Source: Nemania diffusa (Eukaryota > Ascomycota > Sordariomycetes > Xylariales > Xylariaceae). Taken from it: DNA of 64,000 nucleotides. The number at the start of each line of letters is the position of its first letter. Within the stretch, counting starts at the first letter, position 1. This document shows positions 28,171 to 41,587 of the stretch, one piece after another. The notes under the pieces are model-generated. The model was not told the origin of the DNA. It saw nothing but the letters and a program-made list of their open reading frames with translations, and did no database searches. The DNA lies in assembly GCA_038501195.1 (NCBI GenBank), contig JBBPUQ010000011.1, positions 2,326,001 to 2,390,000 of the forward strand, written 5' to 3'. Made by a program: the position numbers and the translations under genes.

Positions 28171-29639
28171 ATGGCTGAGCCCATCAAGAACCGCCGACCT
28201 GAGGTCACTGCGCCGTACGTGGACACTTCTGTCACCCTGCGCATTGCAGTGCACACGAGACAAACTAACCAAACCTTGATATCTAGTACCCCGCAGAACA
28301 CACCCGCCAGCAATGCACCCATCTCATCCCATGCCCAACAGCCGGGAGTTGCTAGCATCAAAGAAGGTGAGTGCTTACTGCAATCATACCGTCTCCCTCT
28401 TGGCAGACGGCACAACTAATATACTCTCCTCTGTGCAGAGGACTTGGATCGAGCTGCTGCTGCTTCTATCTTTGCCCAGAACCCCCGGCTGGTGCAGATG
28501 ATTCAAGGTCGCCTTGGCTCACTCGTCGGCCGATCCTCTGGCTATATCGAGTCACTGCCTGCCTCTGTTCGCCGACGTGTCGCCGGTCTAAAGGGCATCC
28601 AAAAGGACCACTCGAAACTTGAGGCTGAGTTTCAGGAGGAAGTTCTTCAATTAGAGAAAAAGTACTTCGCCAAATTCACCCCTCTTTACGAGAAACGAGC
28701 ACAGATTGTCAACGGAAAGACCGAGCCTACCGACAAGGAGGTTGAGGCCGGCGAGGAGGATGACGAGGAAAAAGACATTGACAGCAAGGCCGAGAAGTCG
28801 GAGAAGCCAGAGACTCCTGAGGTTTCTGGCATTCCCGAGTTCTGGCTTTCCGCTATGAAGAACCAGATCTCTCTTGCAGAAATGATCACTGAGCGTGACG
28901 AGGGTGCTCTTCGCTCCCTAGTTGATATTCGGATGCAATATCTCGACAAGCCCGGTTTCCGCCTCATCTTTGCCTTCGCTGAGAACGAATATTTCACCAA
29001 CACGACCATTACCAAAACATATTACTATCAGAACGAGAGTGGATACGGTGGTGATTTTATTTATGACCATGCCGAAGGTAGCAAGATCAACTGGAAGGAC
29101 GGCCAAGATCTCACAGTTCGCATTGAGAGCAAAAAGCAAAGGAATAAAAGTACGCAAGTGTCTTTGTAGAATTCGCAGTAATCTCTCGCTAACCTTGTTG
29201 TAGATACCAAGCAAACTCGCATTGTTAAGAAAACTGTACCGACAGAGTCATTCTTCAACTTCTTCTCTCCCCCCAAGCCTCCTAACGATGACGAGGAAGA
29301 CGACGATGCCGCTAGTGATATTGAGGAACGCCTGGAGCTCGATTATCAACTTGGCGAGGATATCAAAGAAAAGCTCATCCCGCGTGCCATTGATTGGTTC
29401 ACGGGTGAGGCATTAGCTTTTGAGGAGGTTGACGATCTCGACGATGAGGGATTCGTAGATGAGGACGATGATGAGGATGACGACGACCTAAGCGAAGATC
29501 GGGACGATGACGAAGAAGAGTCAGAGGACGATGTATGTCCAACCAGATACTTTCGTCTACCTTTCACATGCTAATCTCTTTTCTATAGGATGATGGTGCA
29601 AAGCCAAAGCAAGAGGCCCAAGAATGTAAGCAGAGCTAA
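28171..29639 (+). CDS. nap1: Nucleosome assembly protein Nap1
   Basis: Five exons: 28171-28214, 28287-28366, 28439-29149, 29204-29532 and 29589-29639. They give 404 residues. The NAP fold runs from [19 protein letters not shown] through [14 protein letters not shown] and FWLSAMKN to FFNFFSPP. The C-terminal tail is very acidic (DDEDDDD). The protein ends ...AQECKQS, a CaaX-like end that corresponds to the CKQQ end of animal and plant NAP1. I therefore read through the GTAAGC at 29626 rather than splice there. Nap1 is an H2A-H2B chaperone that shuttles between cytoplasm and nucleus. The length is normal for the family. Confidence 0.94.
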
Positions 29640-30867
29640 AGGGCCTCACACATAAAGCTTGTTATTTGCCATCCAGGCGAAATCTACTGAGCAAGGATGG
29701 CCGAACCATTCTACCTCGTACTACCCTTTCCCAGGTTTATTGCTATCTTTCCCCTGACGATAGCGCATATGATCGATCCATTTCCAAGCTGCAGGAGTCG
29801 TGTTAGTCCGCGACTTCTTGTTCCGAAAATAGACTGGTATTTTCATCAGGCTTCAAGCTGTTTTCAGAATCTTGTCCTGTATTGAGGGTGGTTTTTGTTC
29901 GAGTTTTACCCTGGCTACGGATAATGCCAGGGTGGGGATGGTTGGGTTGGCAGGGAAAAGTGGCAGCATATCATCTGAAAGATCACATGGAATAGCCAAG
30001 CAGGCTTATGAGGCTAAGCTTACGAGGCACAACTGGTGGCACTGGTTTATTTCTGTGCAACAGAGTGTTCCGACTGAAAACCAGGTGACTTTGCATATAT
30101 GTATGTCTACACTAGTCACGAAATTCGAGGCTTTTTATTTACCATCTGTCCGTGGGTGATGCTGGCTGTCGTTTCTGCCTATTTCGGTCCCGTAACAGAG
30201 CAAGAGACTGTATTAGATGGATTATACAAACAGTTATATGAAAAGGGGAGGTATTGTACTGCGTACAGTGAACAATCCAGGCAGTTACGTACATCGCAAA
30301 TTCGAGTCTAGGAAATCTAGCCTTATCCACAGTGGCCGGTTAAATCCGCCAGTGTTACGAGATGAGGTTACACAGTTACATAATGGTGTCCAAGCGATTT
30401 TCGGCGTGTAGAATACTAGTCTAGCGTAGAGTCAGGTCGAGCTTTGTTCAGTACAGAGCCCCCACAGCTATGTCCATAGGTAGCTGTAAAACGAGGATCC
30501 GATGTCGACCAGTCAGGTAGGTATTACTCACCTCGTCAGTCGTCAAGTCGGATGGGGCCCTTCTTAGCGAATTAGAAAGTTTTACCGATGACACTGTCTA
30601 CCTTGGTAGGTATGTGCGAGAGGGACAATGAACAACGAAAAAAAAACTCTATTACCCAATAATTCCTCTGACTCAACAACATTAACCTTTCAGATACTCT
30701 GTGAGCACCTACTAACTCGAGACAACCTTATAGCTTATATTAGCTAGAAAGGCCACCCCTAAGGACCTGAGCATCCGATCGACCAATACCGGATCTACGT
30801 TTTTCTATTCTGCCGTTAATTGATTGAATTGACCTCCCATTTAACTGAACTGCCTATCTTGGTAATC
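29640..30867. other. Intergenic nap1-ser33
   Basis: 1.2 kb holding the nap1 3' UTR and the ser33 promoter. No convincing gene is seen. The small frames here are short and lack splice or domain support. Confidence 0.5.
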
Positions 30868-32713
30868 ATGACGGAAGCACGGCAGATATTGAATCGTGAC
30901 GATGCGCAGAGGCGTATGAGCGTGTCGGCTTCGCCTACAACCACGTTCCAGTCCCCGCTCTCCAGCTTTCAAGGGGCATTGGCTCGACGAGGAGGGGTAC
31001 CAAAGCAGCTCAAGCCCTTCAACACCCAAGACATCAAGATCCTCCTCCTCGAGAATGTGAATGAGAGCGGACGGGATATACTGACCGGCCAGGGCTACCA
31101 AGTTGAGGCGCTCAAGACCTCATTGCCTGAAGACCAGCTGATCCAGAAGATCCGGTAAGCACGGAAATAAGGACTATTCTGACCATCCACTTCCACCATT
31201 GTTTTCTTTGAAGCCGTGATCCATCCCTGGCGACTAACATAGCGTAGCGATGTACATGTCATTGGAATTCGATCCAAAACCAAGTTGAATGAGAAGGTTT
31301 TGAAAGAGGCCAAAAATCTACTCGTCATTGGCTGTTTCTGCATCGGAACCAATCAGGTTGATCTCGAATATGCAGCTCATCACGGCATTGCCGTGTTCAA
31401 CTCACCGTTTGCCAACTCGCGCAGTGTAGCCGAGCTAGTCATCGCTGAAATCATCACGCTTGCGCGACAGCTCGGCGACCGTTCTAACGAGATGCACCGC
31501 GGCACTTGGAACAAAGTTAGCAACAAGTGCTGGGAAATCCGGGGCAAGACTCTTGGTCGGTGGTATTTTTCTTCTCGCTGTCCCATCACCTATGCTGACC
31601 CGATTGAATTTGGCTAGGAATTGTTGGTTATGGACACATTGGATCTCAATTGTCTGTTTTGGCTGAGGCCATGGGCATGAGTGTCATCTATTACGATGCT
31701 TTGAGCTTGATGGCACTGGGTAGCGCGCGACAAGTGCCCACCCTCCAGGACCTCCTCAACCAGGCGGACTTCGTCACTTTGCATGTGCCTGAGCTTCCTG
31801 AGACTAAGAACATGATTTCGGCCGCTCAGCTCGCACAAATGAAGGATGGGTCATATCTGATCAATGCAAGCCGTGGCACCGTCGTCGACATCCCGGCTCT
31901 CATCAATGCGATGCGAAGTGGGAAGATCGCTGGTGCCGCTCTCGACGTCTTCCCGACCGAACCCCGTGCCAATGGTGACTACTTTAACAACAGTCTGAAT
32001 GGGTGGGACGAAGAGCTTCGTAGTGTCAACAACATCATTCTTACCCCGCACATTGGCGGTAGCACTGAGGAAGCCCAGCGAGCGATCGGCATTGAAGGTA
32101 TTATAGCATGTTCACATATTAGGTTCTATAACTTTACTAATCAGGGGGTTGACCAGTTGGCGATGCCCTTGTCCGATATATCAACCAAGGCGTCACGATT
32201 GGCAGTGTCAACATGCCGGAGGTCACCCTCCGCCCAATGACGCCCGGAGAGCCAGACTATGCCAGAGTGAGTGGCTGACCTATTTTCTCGAGAAGCTAAA
32301 GAGGCTAACTAGATTCCCAGGTTATCTTTATTCATCAAAATGTTCCAGGTGTCCTTCGTAGAGGTAAGATATGCAACGCTGGCCTATACTTGGGCCAAAT
32401 CAGTTGCTTATTCGTCCATAGTGAATGAGATCCTTGGGGAGCACAATGTTGATAAGCAGATCAGCGATAGCAGAGGAGATGTAGGTCCCCTTTGCCCAGC
32501 CTGATACACGGATACTAATGTTGCCGTAGTGCGCGTATCTCATGGCCGACGTGAGCAACGTTCAGACAAGCGATCTTAGAGAAATCCTCGATAGCCTGGA
32601 GGCCCTAAGCTGTGAGTATCAAAGATGCATACAAAACTATGTCGTGACCGATGAACGCTAACTTAAACTACGAAGCTCGCATTTTGACACGTGTATTGTA
32701 TTCTCCCGAGTAG
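30868..32713 (+). CDS. ser33: D-3-phosphoglycerate dehydrogenase
   Basis: Eight exons: 30868-31154, 31248-31555, 31618-32097, 32157-32266, 32321-32363, 32422-32480, 32530-32611 and 32676-32713. They give 468 residues, close to yeast Ser3/Ser33 (469). The enzyme oxidises 3-phosphoglycerate with NAD+, the first step of serine synthesis in the cytosol. The substrate region has IGIRSKTKL and GCFCIGTNQVDL. The Rossmann motif GYGHIG is at about 202-207. INASRGTVVD and the catalytic His of TPHIGGSTEE (about 343) follow. The last ~65 residues form an ACT regulatory domain (VNEILGEHNVDKQ, YLMADVS), implying serine feedback. The start MTEARQ is the first ATG in frame with the conserved N-terminal extension; an upstream in-frame ATG at 30820 is less likely. 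Exons 5-8 are very short. Confidence 0.94.
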
Positions 32714-34996
32714 ACATGGTTTGGTGATATACGGCAAGCGAATTAGCTCCAGCATTCGGTAATTCAACTTATGTAAGGTAGCCTAAGCAACTGCAACAGG
32801 GGCGTTGGGAATAGAGGCATTACGGGGGCATGGTTCAACAAACAAGCATACTGGAACGGAAAATACTCGATCATACACAGAGTAGGTAGCGTAAAACATA
32901 AAAAGTCTCTTCTATGGGCGTAACTGGTCTCCCCATACGCCGTAGGTAAAGTGATCCTTAGGGCCTCGGAGGTCGTGGATTTGACCTGAAGACTCGATGC
33001 AATATTGCCCCCAATGTTGCCTTGATACTGGCATAGACGAGAAGGCAAATTATTATAATTTCTGACGACCAAACCCCTCGATGCGATGGTGCCAAGTGGG
33101 AAAAATTGCCTTACCAACGTTGCACTACTGCTGCATACCCCGTTTTCCCCAATGCACCATTCATGACGTGGTAAACGCTGGGGGATGTTTCCTGCATTGC
33201 GTGTATAGAACGAATTAAATATCGAGCAACATGAAACTGAAACAAAAAACACGACTGGCCACCAGGACGTCGCCCCTGGCCTCTAGTTAGCAGAAATCAT
33301 TGATCTACGGTCTGGGCAAATCGACCGGATCCTGGCTACCACTTGCTGTAACCACACGCGGGTGCCAAGATGTATACTGGATATATTGTCGCTATCCAAC
33401 CTCTTTCACTCGTCGGGGACCCCTGCAGGTACGGTGGTTATGTGAACCTCTATCTAGCGGGTATGTAAATGAAGACTCCCCGACCGACCACAAAATACTA
33501 TTTTAAAATGTCGACGGGCGAACTCGTTTACAAGAGGGGTGATATCCTAACCAGAAAATCTAAGATGATAACCTACGCAGTGCTTGGATGTTGTGACGGG
33601 AGTGAGTTCATGTACAGTACGTACTCATGTCGCCATTATATATTATATAAATAGGAGCGACAAGCATCATACCTACAGTACCACTGGCGTAGTGGGAAAA
33701 ACTCCCATCGAGTTTCACTACCCCTTAAGCCCTCTAGGGCTCGGGATGGACGCAAGGCCCTATCTACATAATACTTACTATTACTACTTAATTGTCACAA
33801 TGAATTATAGAGCAGACACTCTATAAAATTGTATAATCGGAAATAAACTCAATTGGGGAAAAAACGGCTCGTCTACCAATGAGGTGGCCTCGTCTCGGGT
33901 GCAAGGATCCTGCTGCGCTTCGTGCTTTGTCGGTGAGGCGCGCTCAAGCTTAAATGCGGACCAAAGGGCCAACAACACTCACCGGCTGCTTCTGATACCT
34001 TACTTAGGTAGATCAGAAAGATGATACGTGAAGTTGGTAGTTGCTACAGGTATGTATTCTGTAGTAGGAAGCGGTGAGGAGCATGGAAGAGGACATTGCG
34101 GGGGTGTATCGCACCAATTTACCTTCTGAGTCGTGGTCTCATTATAGGTACCTAGCACTGTAACTAGAGTGCCTTAGAGGCGAGTTCGGTATCTGCACCC
34201 TAAACCTATTTGGGCAATATATATATCGGTATTATACAGAGTATATAGGTTGGGTCAAGTACCTAACCTACCTGCATGGTCTACTGTATGTAGGTAGTGG
34301 CATATGTAGGCAAGTCTATACTGAATACCTAGACAGCTGTACATATGTACGCAGTATGCGTAGAACTGTTTGGAACTGGTCTACCTATTGGGTACCTACT
34401 GTATGGCAGGCGCGTTGAACGATGAGCCAGTCAAGTCACCCAATGACGACCCTGCAGCATAGGCCATGATTACTTCATCGGTTTTTTTTCTTACCCCCTG
34501 TCCCTCAGAGCTCATGCTAATCTCAAACAAGCTACGCGCTCCCTTTATCCCCCCAATTTCTACTCTTTACAGAAATACTACCACCCATATCGTCTTTTCC
34601 AGAGGCTGGTAGTGAGCAAATGGGGTCCAACCAGGTCTAACTAATCTGTCACCACCACCACGACTCCCTCCTACCGCTCTACACCAGCCATCTCGTCGTC
34701 CTCCGTTGGTTGTGTATTTTTTGCTTTCGCGTCTTCCCGTGAAGGACTCTGAATCCCCATTTAGATACCCTCAGCTGTCTCGCGTCTCGCAGCTCTTCCG
34801 CGACAACCTTGTGTCACTGACGGACGTTTTCCTTCAGTAGACACCTCCTGAATCCTGGCACTTTCCCCTAAATTCTATGCGGATGCCTTCAGATCTGGCC
34901 TTCTTCTAATTCTCTCCCCGACACTCCGATTCCTTGCGAAACGCCGCATTCAACCTTCAACTTTCCCTCCGTCCAGCATACCACGATCAGCCTCCC
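32714..34996. other. Intergenic ser33-myo2
   Basis: 2.3 kb. A minus-strand frame at 32764-33252 (162 codons, hydrophobic start, several Cys, acceptor-like TTTCAG before it) could be an exon of an unknown small protein, but nothing confirms it. The 450 bp before myo2 are CT-rich, consistent with its promoter and leader. Confidence 0.4.
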
Positions 34997-37900
34997 ATGT
35001 CGCATAGCTACGATGTTGGTACGAGAGCTTGGCAGCCCGATGCCACTGAGGGCTGGGTGGCATCCGAGGTTGTCAATAAGTCTGTCGACGGCGAGAAGGT
35101 CACCCTGACCTTCAAATTAGAAAATGGAGAGGTATGCTAGCTATGTCCAGCAAATCATCACTTGGGCGTGATCATGAGCTGATTACCCCTATACTCCGCT
35201 AGACCAAGCAAGTTGTAGTGTCTCTGGATGCTTTACAGAATGGCAACGACTCATCCTTGCCACCGCTTATGAACCCATCCATGCTCGAAGCTAGTGATGA
35301 TCTCACAAATCTGTCCCATCTTAACGAGCCTGCTGGTATGCTCACTGTCACCGTCACCTCCGAACTTTCCGTGAGCCGCGGTTGCTAACCCGTCTGCTTG
35401 CCCCAAGTTCTACAAGCAATTCGCCTTCGATATGCCCAGAAAGAGATATATACATACAGCGGTATAGTGTTAATAGCCACAAACCCTTTTGCCCGCGTCG
35501 ACTCGCTCTATGTCCCGGGTATGGTTCAAGTATACGCTGGTAGACAGCGCGAAACACAAGCACCGCATTTATTTGCTATTGCCGAGGAAGCGTTCATGTA
35601 GGTCGATAACCCGAACGGCTTAAGGACAAGTAGGACTTACACAAGATACAGAAAAATGATAAAGGATGGCCGAAATCAGACAGTCGTTGTTTCTGGAGAG
35701 TCCGGTGCCGGAAAAACAGTTAGTGCCAAATACATCATGCGCTACTTCGCAACAAGAGAATCACCAGACAACCCGGGCGGCCGATCGAAGAAAGGAGCAG
35801 AAGCGATGAGTGAGACGGAAGAACAGATCCTGGCGACCAACCCTATAATGGAAGCCTTCGGTAATGCTAAGACCACACGTAACGACAACTCATCGCGATT
35901 TGGAAAGTACATCGAGATTATGTTCGATGATAAAACGAATATCATCGGCGCTCGAATCCGAACGTACTTGTTAGAGCGGTCAAGATTGGTATTCCAGCCC
36001 CTAAAGGAGAGGAATTATCACATCTTCTACCAGCTTCTGGCAGGAGCCACGGAGAAGGAGCGACAAGAATTAGGTCTCTTACCGGCAGAGCAGTTCGACT
36101 ATCTCAACCAAGGTAATGCGCCTATAATTGATGGGGTCGACGATAAGGCCGAGTTCATGGCTACAAAGAGCTCCTTGAAAACGATTGGAGTGGACGAGAC
36201 CCAGCAGACTGGCATTTTCAACCTCCTTGCTGGTCTTCTACATCTTGGCAACGTTAAGATCGGTGCCTCGCGAAGCGACAGTGTTCTGGCGCCTTCGGAA
36301 CCGTCTCTCCAACGCGCCTGCGCCATTCTAGGCATTGATCCGACTGATTTTGCGAAGTGGATTGTAAAGAAGCAACTGGTTACCCGCGGCGAGAAGATCG
36401 TATCCAATCTCACACAGCAGCAAGCGCTTGTTGTTCGTGACTCCGTTGCCAAGTACATCTACTCTAGCCTTTTCGACTGGTTGGTAGAGATTATCAACAG
36501 GAGTCTTGCAGCCGACGAAGTCTTGAGTCGTGTGAAATCCTTCATTGGTGTCCTGGATATTTACGGTTTCGAGCATTTCGCGAAGAACTCTTTCGAGCAA
36601 TTTTGCATCAACTACGCCAACGAGAAACTACAACAGCAGTTTAATTCGCACGTCTTCCGACTTGAACAGGAGGAATATGTTCGAGAGCAAATTGACTGGA
36701 CATTTATTGAGTTCTCCGATAACCAGCCTTGTATCGATCTAATTGAGGGCAAACTCGGAATTCTATCTCTGCTTGATGAAGAATCGAGGTTACCTATGGG
36801 GACGGATGATCAATTCGTTACTAAGCTACACCATAACTTTTCCGGGGACAAGAATAAGTTTTACAAGAAGCCGCGATTTGGCAAGTCGTCATTTACGGTG
36901 TGTCACTATGCTATTGATGTGACTTACGAATCCGAGGGTTTCATCGAGAAGAATAGAGACACTGTCCCTGACGAGCATATGGCAGTACTGCGTGCATCGT
37001 CAAACAGATTCCTCAAGCAGGTACTTAATGCCGCCTCCGCTGTGCGCGAGAAGGATGTTGCTTCATCAAGCTCGGCTGTTGCGAAGCCCGCCGCTGGGAG
37101 GAAGATCGGAGTAGCTGTTAACCGCAAGCCCACTCTTGGTGGTATTTTTCGCTCTTCGCTCATCGAGCTTATGACCACTATTGGTAACACGAACGTCCAC
37201 TACATTCGCTGTATCAAGCCCAACGAGGCAAAAGAATCATGGAAGTTCGAGGGGCCTATGGTTCTTAGCCAGCTCCGCGCCTGTGGTGTTCTTGAAACTA
37301 TCCGCATTAGTTGTGCCGGGTACCCCGGTCGCTGGACGTATGAGGAATTTGCTTTGAGATACTATCTGTTGATACCATCTTCTAGATGGCAAACCGAGAT
37401 TCGACAGCTGGTAAAGGAGATTTTAGCTCAGGCTCTAGGTTCAATCACTGGTACAGGCAGCGATAGTTACCAGCTGGGTTTGACGAAAGTCTTCTTCCGT
37501 GCTGGTATGTTAGCGCACCTGGAGAATCTACGACAGAGCCGCATGAGTGAGGCTGCCATATTGATTCAAAAGAATCTTAAGGCCAAGTACTATCGACGCA
37601 AGTATCTGGAAGCACGTGAAGCTATTGTCGCCTTCCAAACACTCTCGCGAGCCTATGCCACAAGGGCCAGAGCACAGGAGCTCCGGACGATCAAGGCAGC
37701 CACTACAATTCAAAGAGTGTGGAGAGGTCAAAAGGAGCGAAAAGCGTTCTTGCGTATACGTAACAATGTTATTCTCGCTCAAGCGACTGCCAAGGGTTAC
37801 CTGCGAAGAAAGCAAATTATGGAGACGCGCGTGGGCAATGCTGTTATCCTCATTCAGCGCGTCTGGCGAGCGAGACGGCAACTTCGCGCGTTTAGGAGTT

Positions 37901-40085
37901 ATCGTAAAAAGGTTGTACTCGTCCAGAGTCTGTGGCGGGCCAAGCAAGCGAGGAAGGAATACAAGACGATGCGGGAGGAGGCTCGCGATTTGAAGCAAAT
38001 TTCGTACAAGCTAGAAAACAAGGTCGTCGAATTAACCCAGTCCTTGGGCACGATGAAGTCGCAAAACAAGAACCTCACCAGCCAAGTCGAGAACTACGAA
38101 AACCAGATCAAGTCATGGAAGAGCAGGCACAATACCCTCGAGACTCGCACAAAAGAGTTGCAGGCAGAAGCCAATCAAGCCGGTATTGCCGTTGCCAAGT
38201 TACAGGCAATGGAAGAGGAGATGAAAAAGCTGCAACAAAATTTTGACGATTCTGCCATGAATGTCAAGAGGATGCAGGAGGAAGAGAGGGAATTGAAGGA
38301 ATCCTTGCGCACCGCGAACGACGAACTGGAGCGTATCCGACAAGAGACTACTCACCATTTAAACGAGAAGAGCACACTCAAGGACCAACTAGCCCAAATG
38401 GCAGAAGAACTAGAGCTGGCCAGGCGCTCAGCCCCGATAAATGGTGAACTGGTGAATGGAAACGGTGCACCATCTCTTCCCAATGGGCTCATCAATCTCG
38501 TATCTTCCAAGAAGCCTAAGCGACGCAGCGCTGGTGCAGAGCCGAGCATGATGGACCGGTTTAGTGCCGCTTATAACCCGCGACCCATGTCTATGGCTGT
38601 CACTAATAGCCACCGCCCTGGTGCCGGCTTCATCCCGGGTGTGGACACCATCGAAATGGAGCTGGAGACTCTATTGGCCGACGAGGAAGGCCTCAACGAA
38701 GAAGTTACTATGGGTCTTATTAAGAACCTCAAGATTCCTTCCCCTAGCACAAACCCGCCACCATCTGACAAGGAAGTTCTCTTCCCATCTTACCTAATCA
38801 ACCTCGTGACGTCCGAAATGTGGAATAACGGTTTCGTTAAGGAATCTGAGAGGTTCTTAGCCAACGTAATGCAGTCCATCCAACAAGAGGTTATGCAGCA
38901 CGAAGGTGAAGACGCTATCAACCCCGGTGCGTTCTGGTTGTCCAACGTCCACGAGATGCTTTCCTTCGTCTTCCTTGCCGAGGACTGGTACGAAGCGCAG
39001 AAGACGGACAACTATGAGTACGACCGGCTGCTGGAAATCGTCAAGCACGATCTCGAAAGTCTCGAGTTCAACATTTACCACACTTGGATGAAGATACTCA
39101 AGAAGAAGCTACACAAGATGGTCATTCCAGCCATCATCGAATCTCAGTCACTGCCCGGCTTCGTTACGAATGAAAGTAATAGATTCCTCGGCAAGCTGCT
39201 GCAGTCTAGCTCAGCCCCTGCCTACAGCATGGACAACCTCCTCAGCCTCTTAAATAATGTCTTAAGAGCTATGAAGGCGTACTACCTGGAAGACACGATC
39301 ATTACCCAGACGGTGACAGAACTCCTAAAGTTGGTTGGTGTGACTGCATTCAATGATCTACTCATGCGACGAAACTTCCTGTCATGGAAGCGTGGGCTTC
39401 AGATCAACTATAATATCACTCGCATCGAAGAGTGGTGTAAGAGTCACGATATGCCGGAGGGCACTCTACAGCTTGAACATTTGATGGTATGTCAATAGCA
39501 CCATCCATATTGGGCAATGTGTTGTATGGTTAGCTAACTCGTTCTCAGCAAGCAACAAAGCTTCTGCAGCTTAAGAAGGCAACCTTGAATGACATCGAGA
39601 TCATCCAAGACATCTGCTGGATGTAAGTTTGCTCATAGTGAGCAATATTGATGCGGCACTAACAAGTTGTTTAGGCTCTCACCTAATCAAATACAGAAGC
39701 TTCTGAACCAGTACCTCGTTGCCGACTACGAACAACCCATTAATGGGGAGATCATGAAGGCCGTGGCCTCGAGAGTAACGGAAAAGAGCGATGTTCTTCT
39801 CTTACAAGCCGTGGATATGGACGACAGTGGCCCGTATGCAATTGCCGAACCCCGTGCTATCACGGCACTAGAAACATACACCCCATCATGTAAGTTGATA
39901 GGTTACAGTGCAGTAGAAATAGCAACTAACGTCGGTCTACAGGGCTCCAAACCCCAAGGCTAAAGCGGCTGGCGGAGATAGTGTCTGCCCAAGCCCTTGC
40001 TCAGCAAGAAAAGCTAGATTCTGAGGAATACGATGGCGAGGAAGAGCTCGCCGATGTCGAGGAAGTCGAGGCGGATGGTGCGTAG
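34997..40085 (+). CDS. myo2: Class V myosin heavy chain (Myo2/MyoE type)
   Basis: Seven exons: 34997-35131, 35203-35335, 35408-35597, 35652-39486, 39549-39622, 39675-39889 and 39943-40085. They give 1574 residues, the usual size. Order of parts: SH3-like N-terminus; motor with P-loop GESGAGKT (about 168-175), switch I NDNSSRFGKY and switch II DIYGFEHF; and actin-binding and converter segments ending GLTKVFFRAG. About six IQ motifs follow (from about 780, e.g. AAILIQKNLKAKYYRR), then a coiled coil (about 890-1040), a disordered linker and the C-terminal DIL cargo-binding globular tail. The last residues are acidic. The motor walks on actin to carry secretory vesicles and organelles toward hyphal tips. 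The start MSHSYDVG is the conserved family N-terminus. Confidence 0.96.
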
Positions 40086-40605
40086 AGCCGCACATTGACG
40101 CCGGGGCTTTCAGGCTACAACTACCAACCAATACGGATTCCATGATCTAGATATGCAAGAAAGACTGGAAGGTAATACATGATAGATACCGCGGTTGGGG
40201 AAAATGGGAGGTACAATAGTGATCCAAGAACGGGTGGGTTTCCCCGAAAAAGCAGCTAGAAGCATGCAGGTTTGTGGAGAGGCCTGCGTCATCGGACCAG
40301 CAAGTGGCTGCTTGCATGTGTACAGCTGTTTAATGGATATTTCGACATGATTGAACTAGAGCTCTCACACGATCCATGGGTGGGGCGTTACTATGCTGCT
40401 TTATTATGGGATGTTCATGTTTGGAGGCCCGCTCGCTCGCGGGGCCAGGAGGTGAGAGGTGGCATCAAAAGACGGCCAATACTTAGTAGTATCTACGTAT
40501 AGTGAGTGGGCTTGTACATGCGGAGAAATCCATTGATGAGGGCAGACATAGCTCTATGTACTATTTATTGTGCAATTGTATATCATCGAATTTGCTATCC
40601 ATCTA
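40086..40605. other. 3' region of myo2
   Basis: 520 bp between the myo2 stop and the TIR element, presumably 3' UTR. No gene seen. Confidence 0.45.
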
Positions 40606-41585
40606 CTAGAGGGTCCACCTATGGAGCACCCTCTTCGCTTACGCTCAGAGGGTCCCAAAAATCATAACCAACCCAATAATCATAGACACCACTCCGTCAG
40701 CCAGCTACCAAATTTACTAGTAAATCTGACTTTTTGGTGTCAAAACGCGTTTTTTTGCAACAGCAACACTCAACCACCTGTAATCTAGCTAGCTTGCAAG
40801 TTGTTATATTGTAAGAATTGACTGCAATAAACGTGTTTTTGAGCTCAATTATAGCTCTACTGCTTTGTACAGGCCTATACAAGTCTGTACAAGTCTGTAC
40901 ACCTATTGCCTAAGAAATAAGTAAAAATGAAGCTATCTACGCGGTCGCAACGTCTCGTACGCCCGAACCATAGCTTCTAGTACGTTCATATATATATATA
41001 TTATTAATACAGTATTGATCTATTAGGTTCTATATATATTGAAGCCCTTAAAACTTTTGTTCGTACATACGAACTAGTATAACCATTATATTTTATACAA
41101 ACCTACACCTTGTTACCTTACGTAATCAACATACATTTATACAAATATTACCTACATACACACAACGTATACACTACAGCATATACCGATAGATAAAAAA
41201 CAACCTGACAGCTATAAAGTAAGCTATACAGCTAAGCTACAGTTTTAGTTTCAAACCAAAGGACTAGAAAAAAAGCTGTTTGTTCGCAGGTCCAAAAAGT
41301 AGCAGTTTAAGTGTAAAAAAGAAGTATAAACGTACAGGCCTGTCTAAAGCAGTAGAGCTATAATTAAATCTGTACAAAGTTTTATTTTAGTTATTTTTTT
41401 ATATAGACCAAGTATGCAAGCAGTCAGAATTAAAGTAGTTGAATATTGCTGTCGCGAAAAAACGCGTTTTGACACCAAAAAGTCAGATTTACTAGTAAAT
41501 TTGGTAGCCGGCTGACGGAGTGGTTATGATTTTTGGGACCCTCTGAGCGTAAGCGAAGAGGGTGCTCCACAGGTGGACCCTCTAG
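40606..41585. mobile_element. Non-autonomous TIR element with TA target duplication
   Basis: The ends are inverted repeats: left arm 40606-40774 and right arm 41438-41585 match almost perfectly as reverse complements. Both start CTAGAGGGTCCACCT and continue through GCTTACGCTCAGAGGGTCCC. The left arm has a 21-bp insertion near 40675. A second, more diverged inverted block (AATTATAGCTCTACTGCTTT) lies inside at about 40848-40870 and 41345-41370. TA flanks both ends (40604-40605, 41586-41587), as for Tc1/mariner-pogo elements. There is no transposase frame and the interior is AT-rich. It is probably a deletion derivative or MITE-like element mobilised in trans. Confidence 0.8.
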
Positions 41586-41587
41586 TA

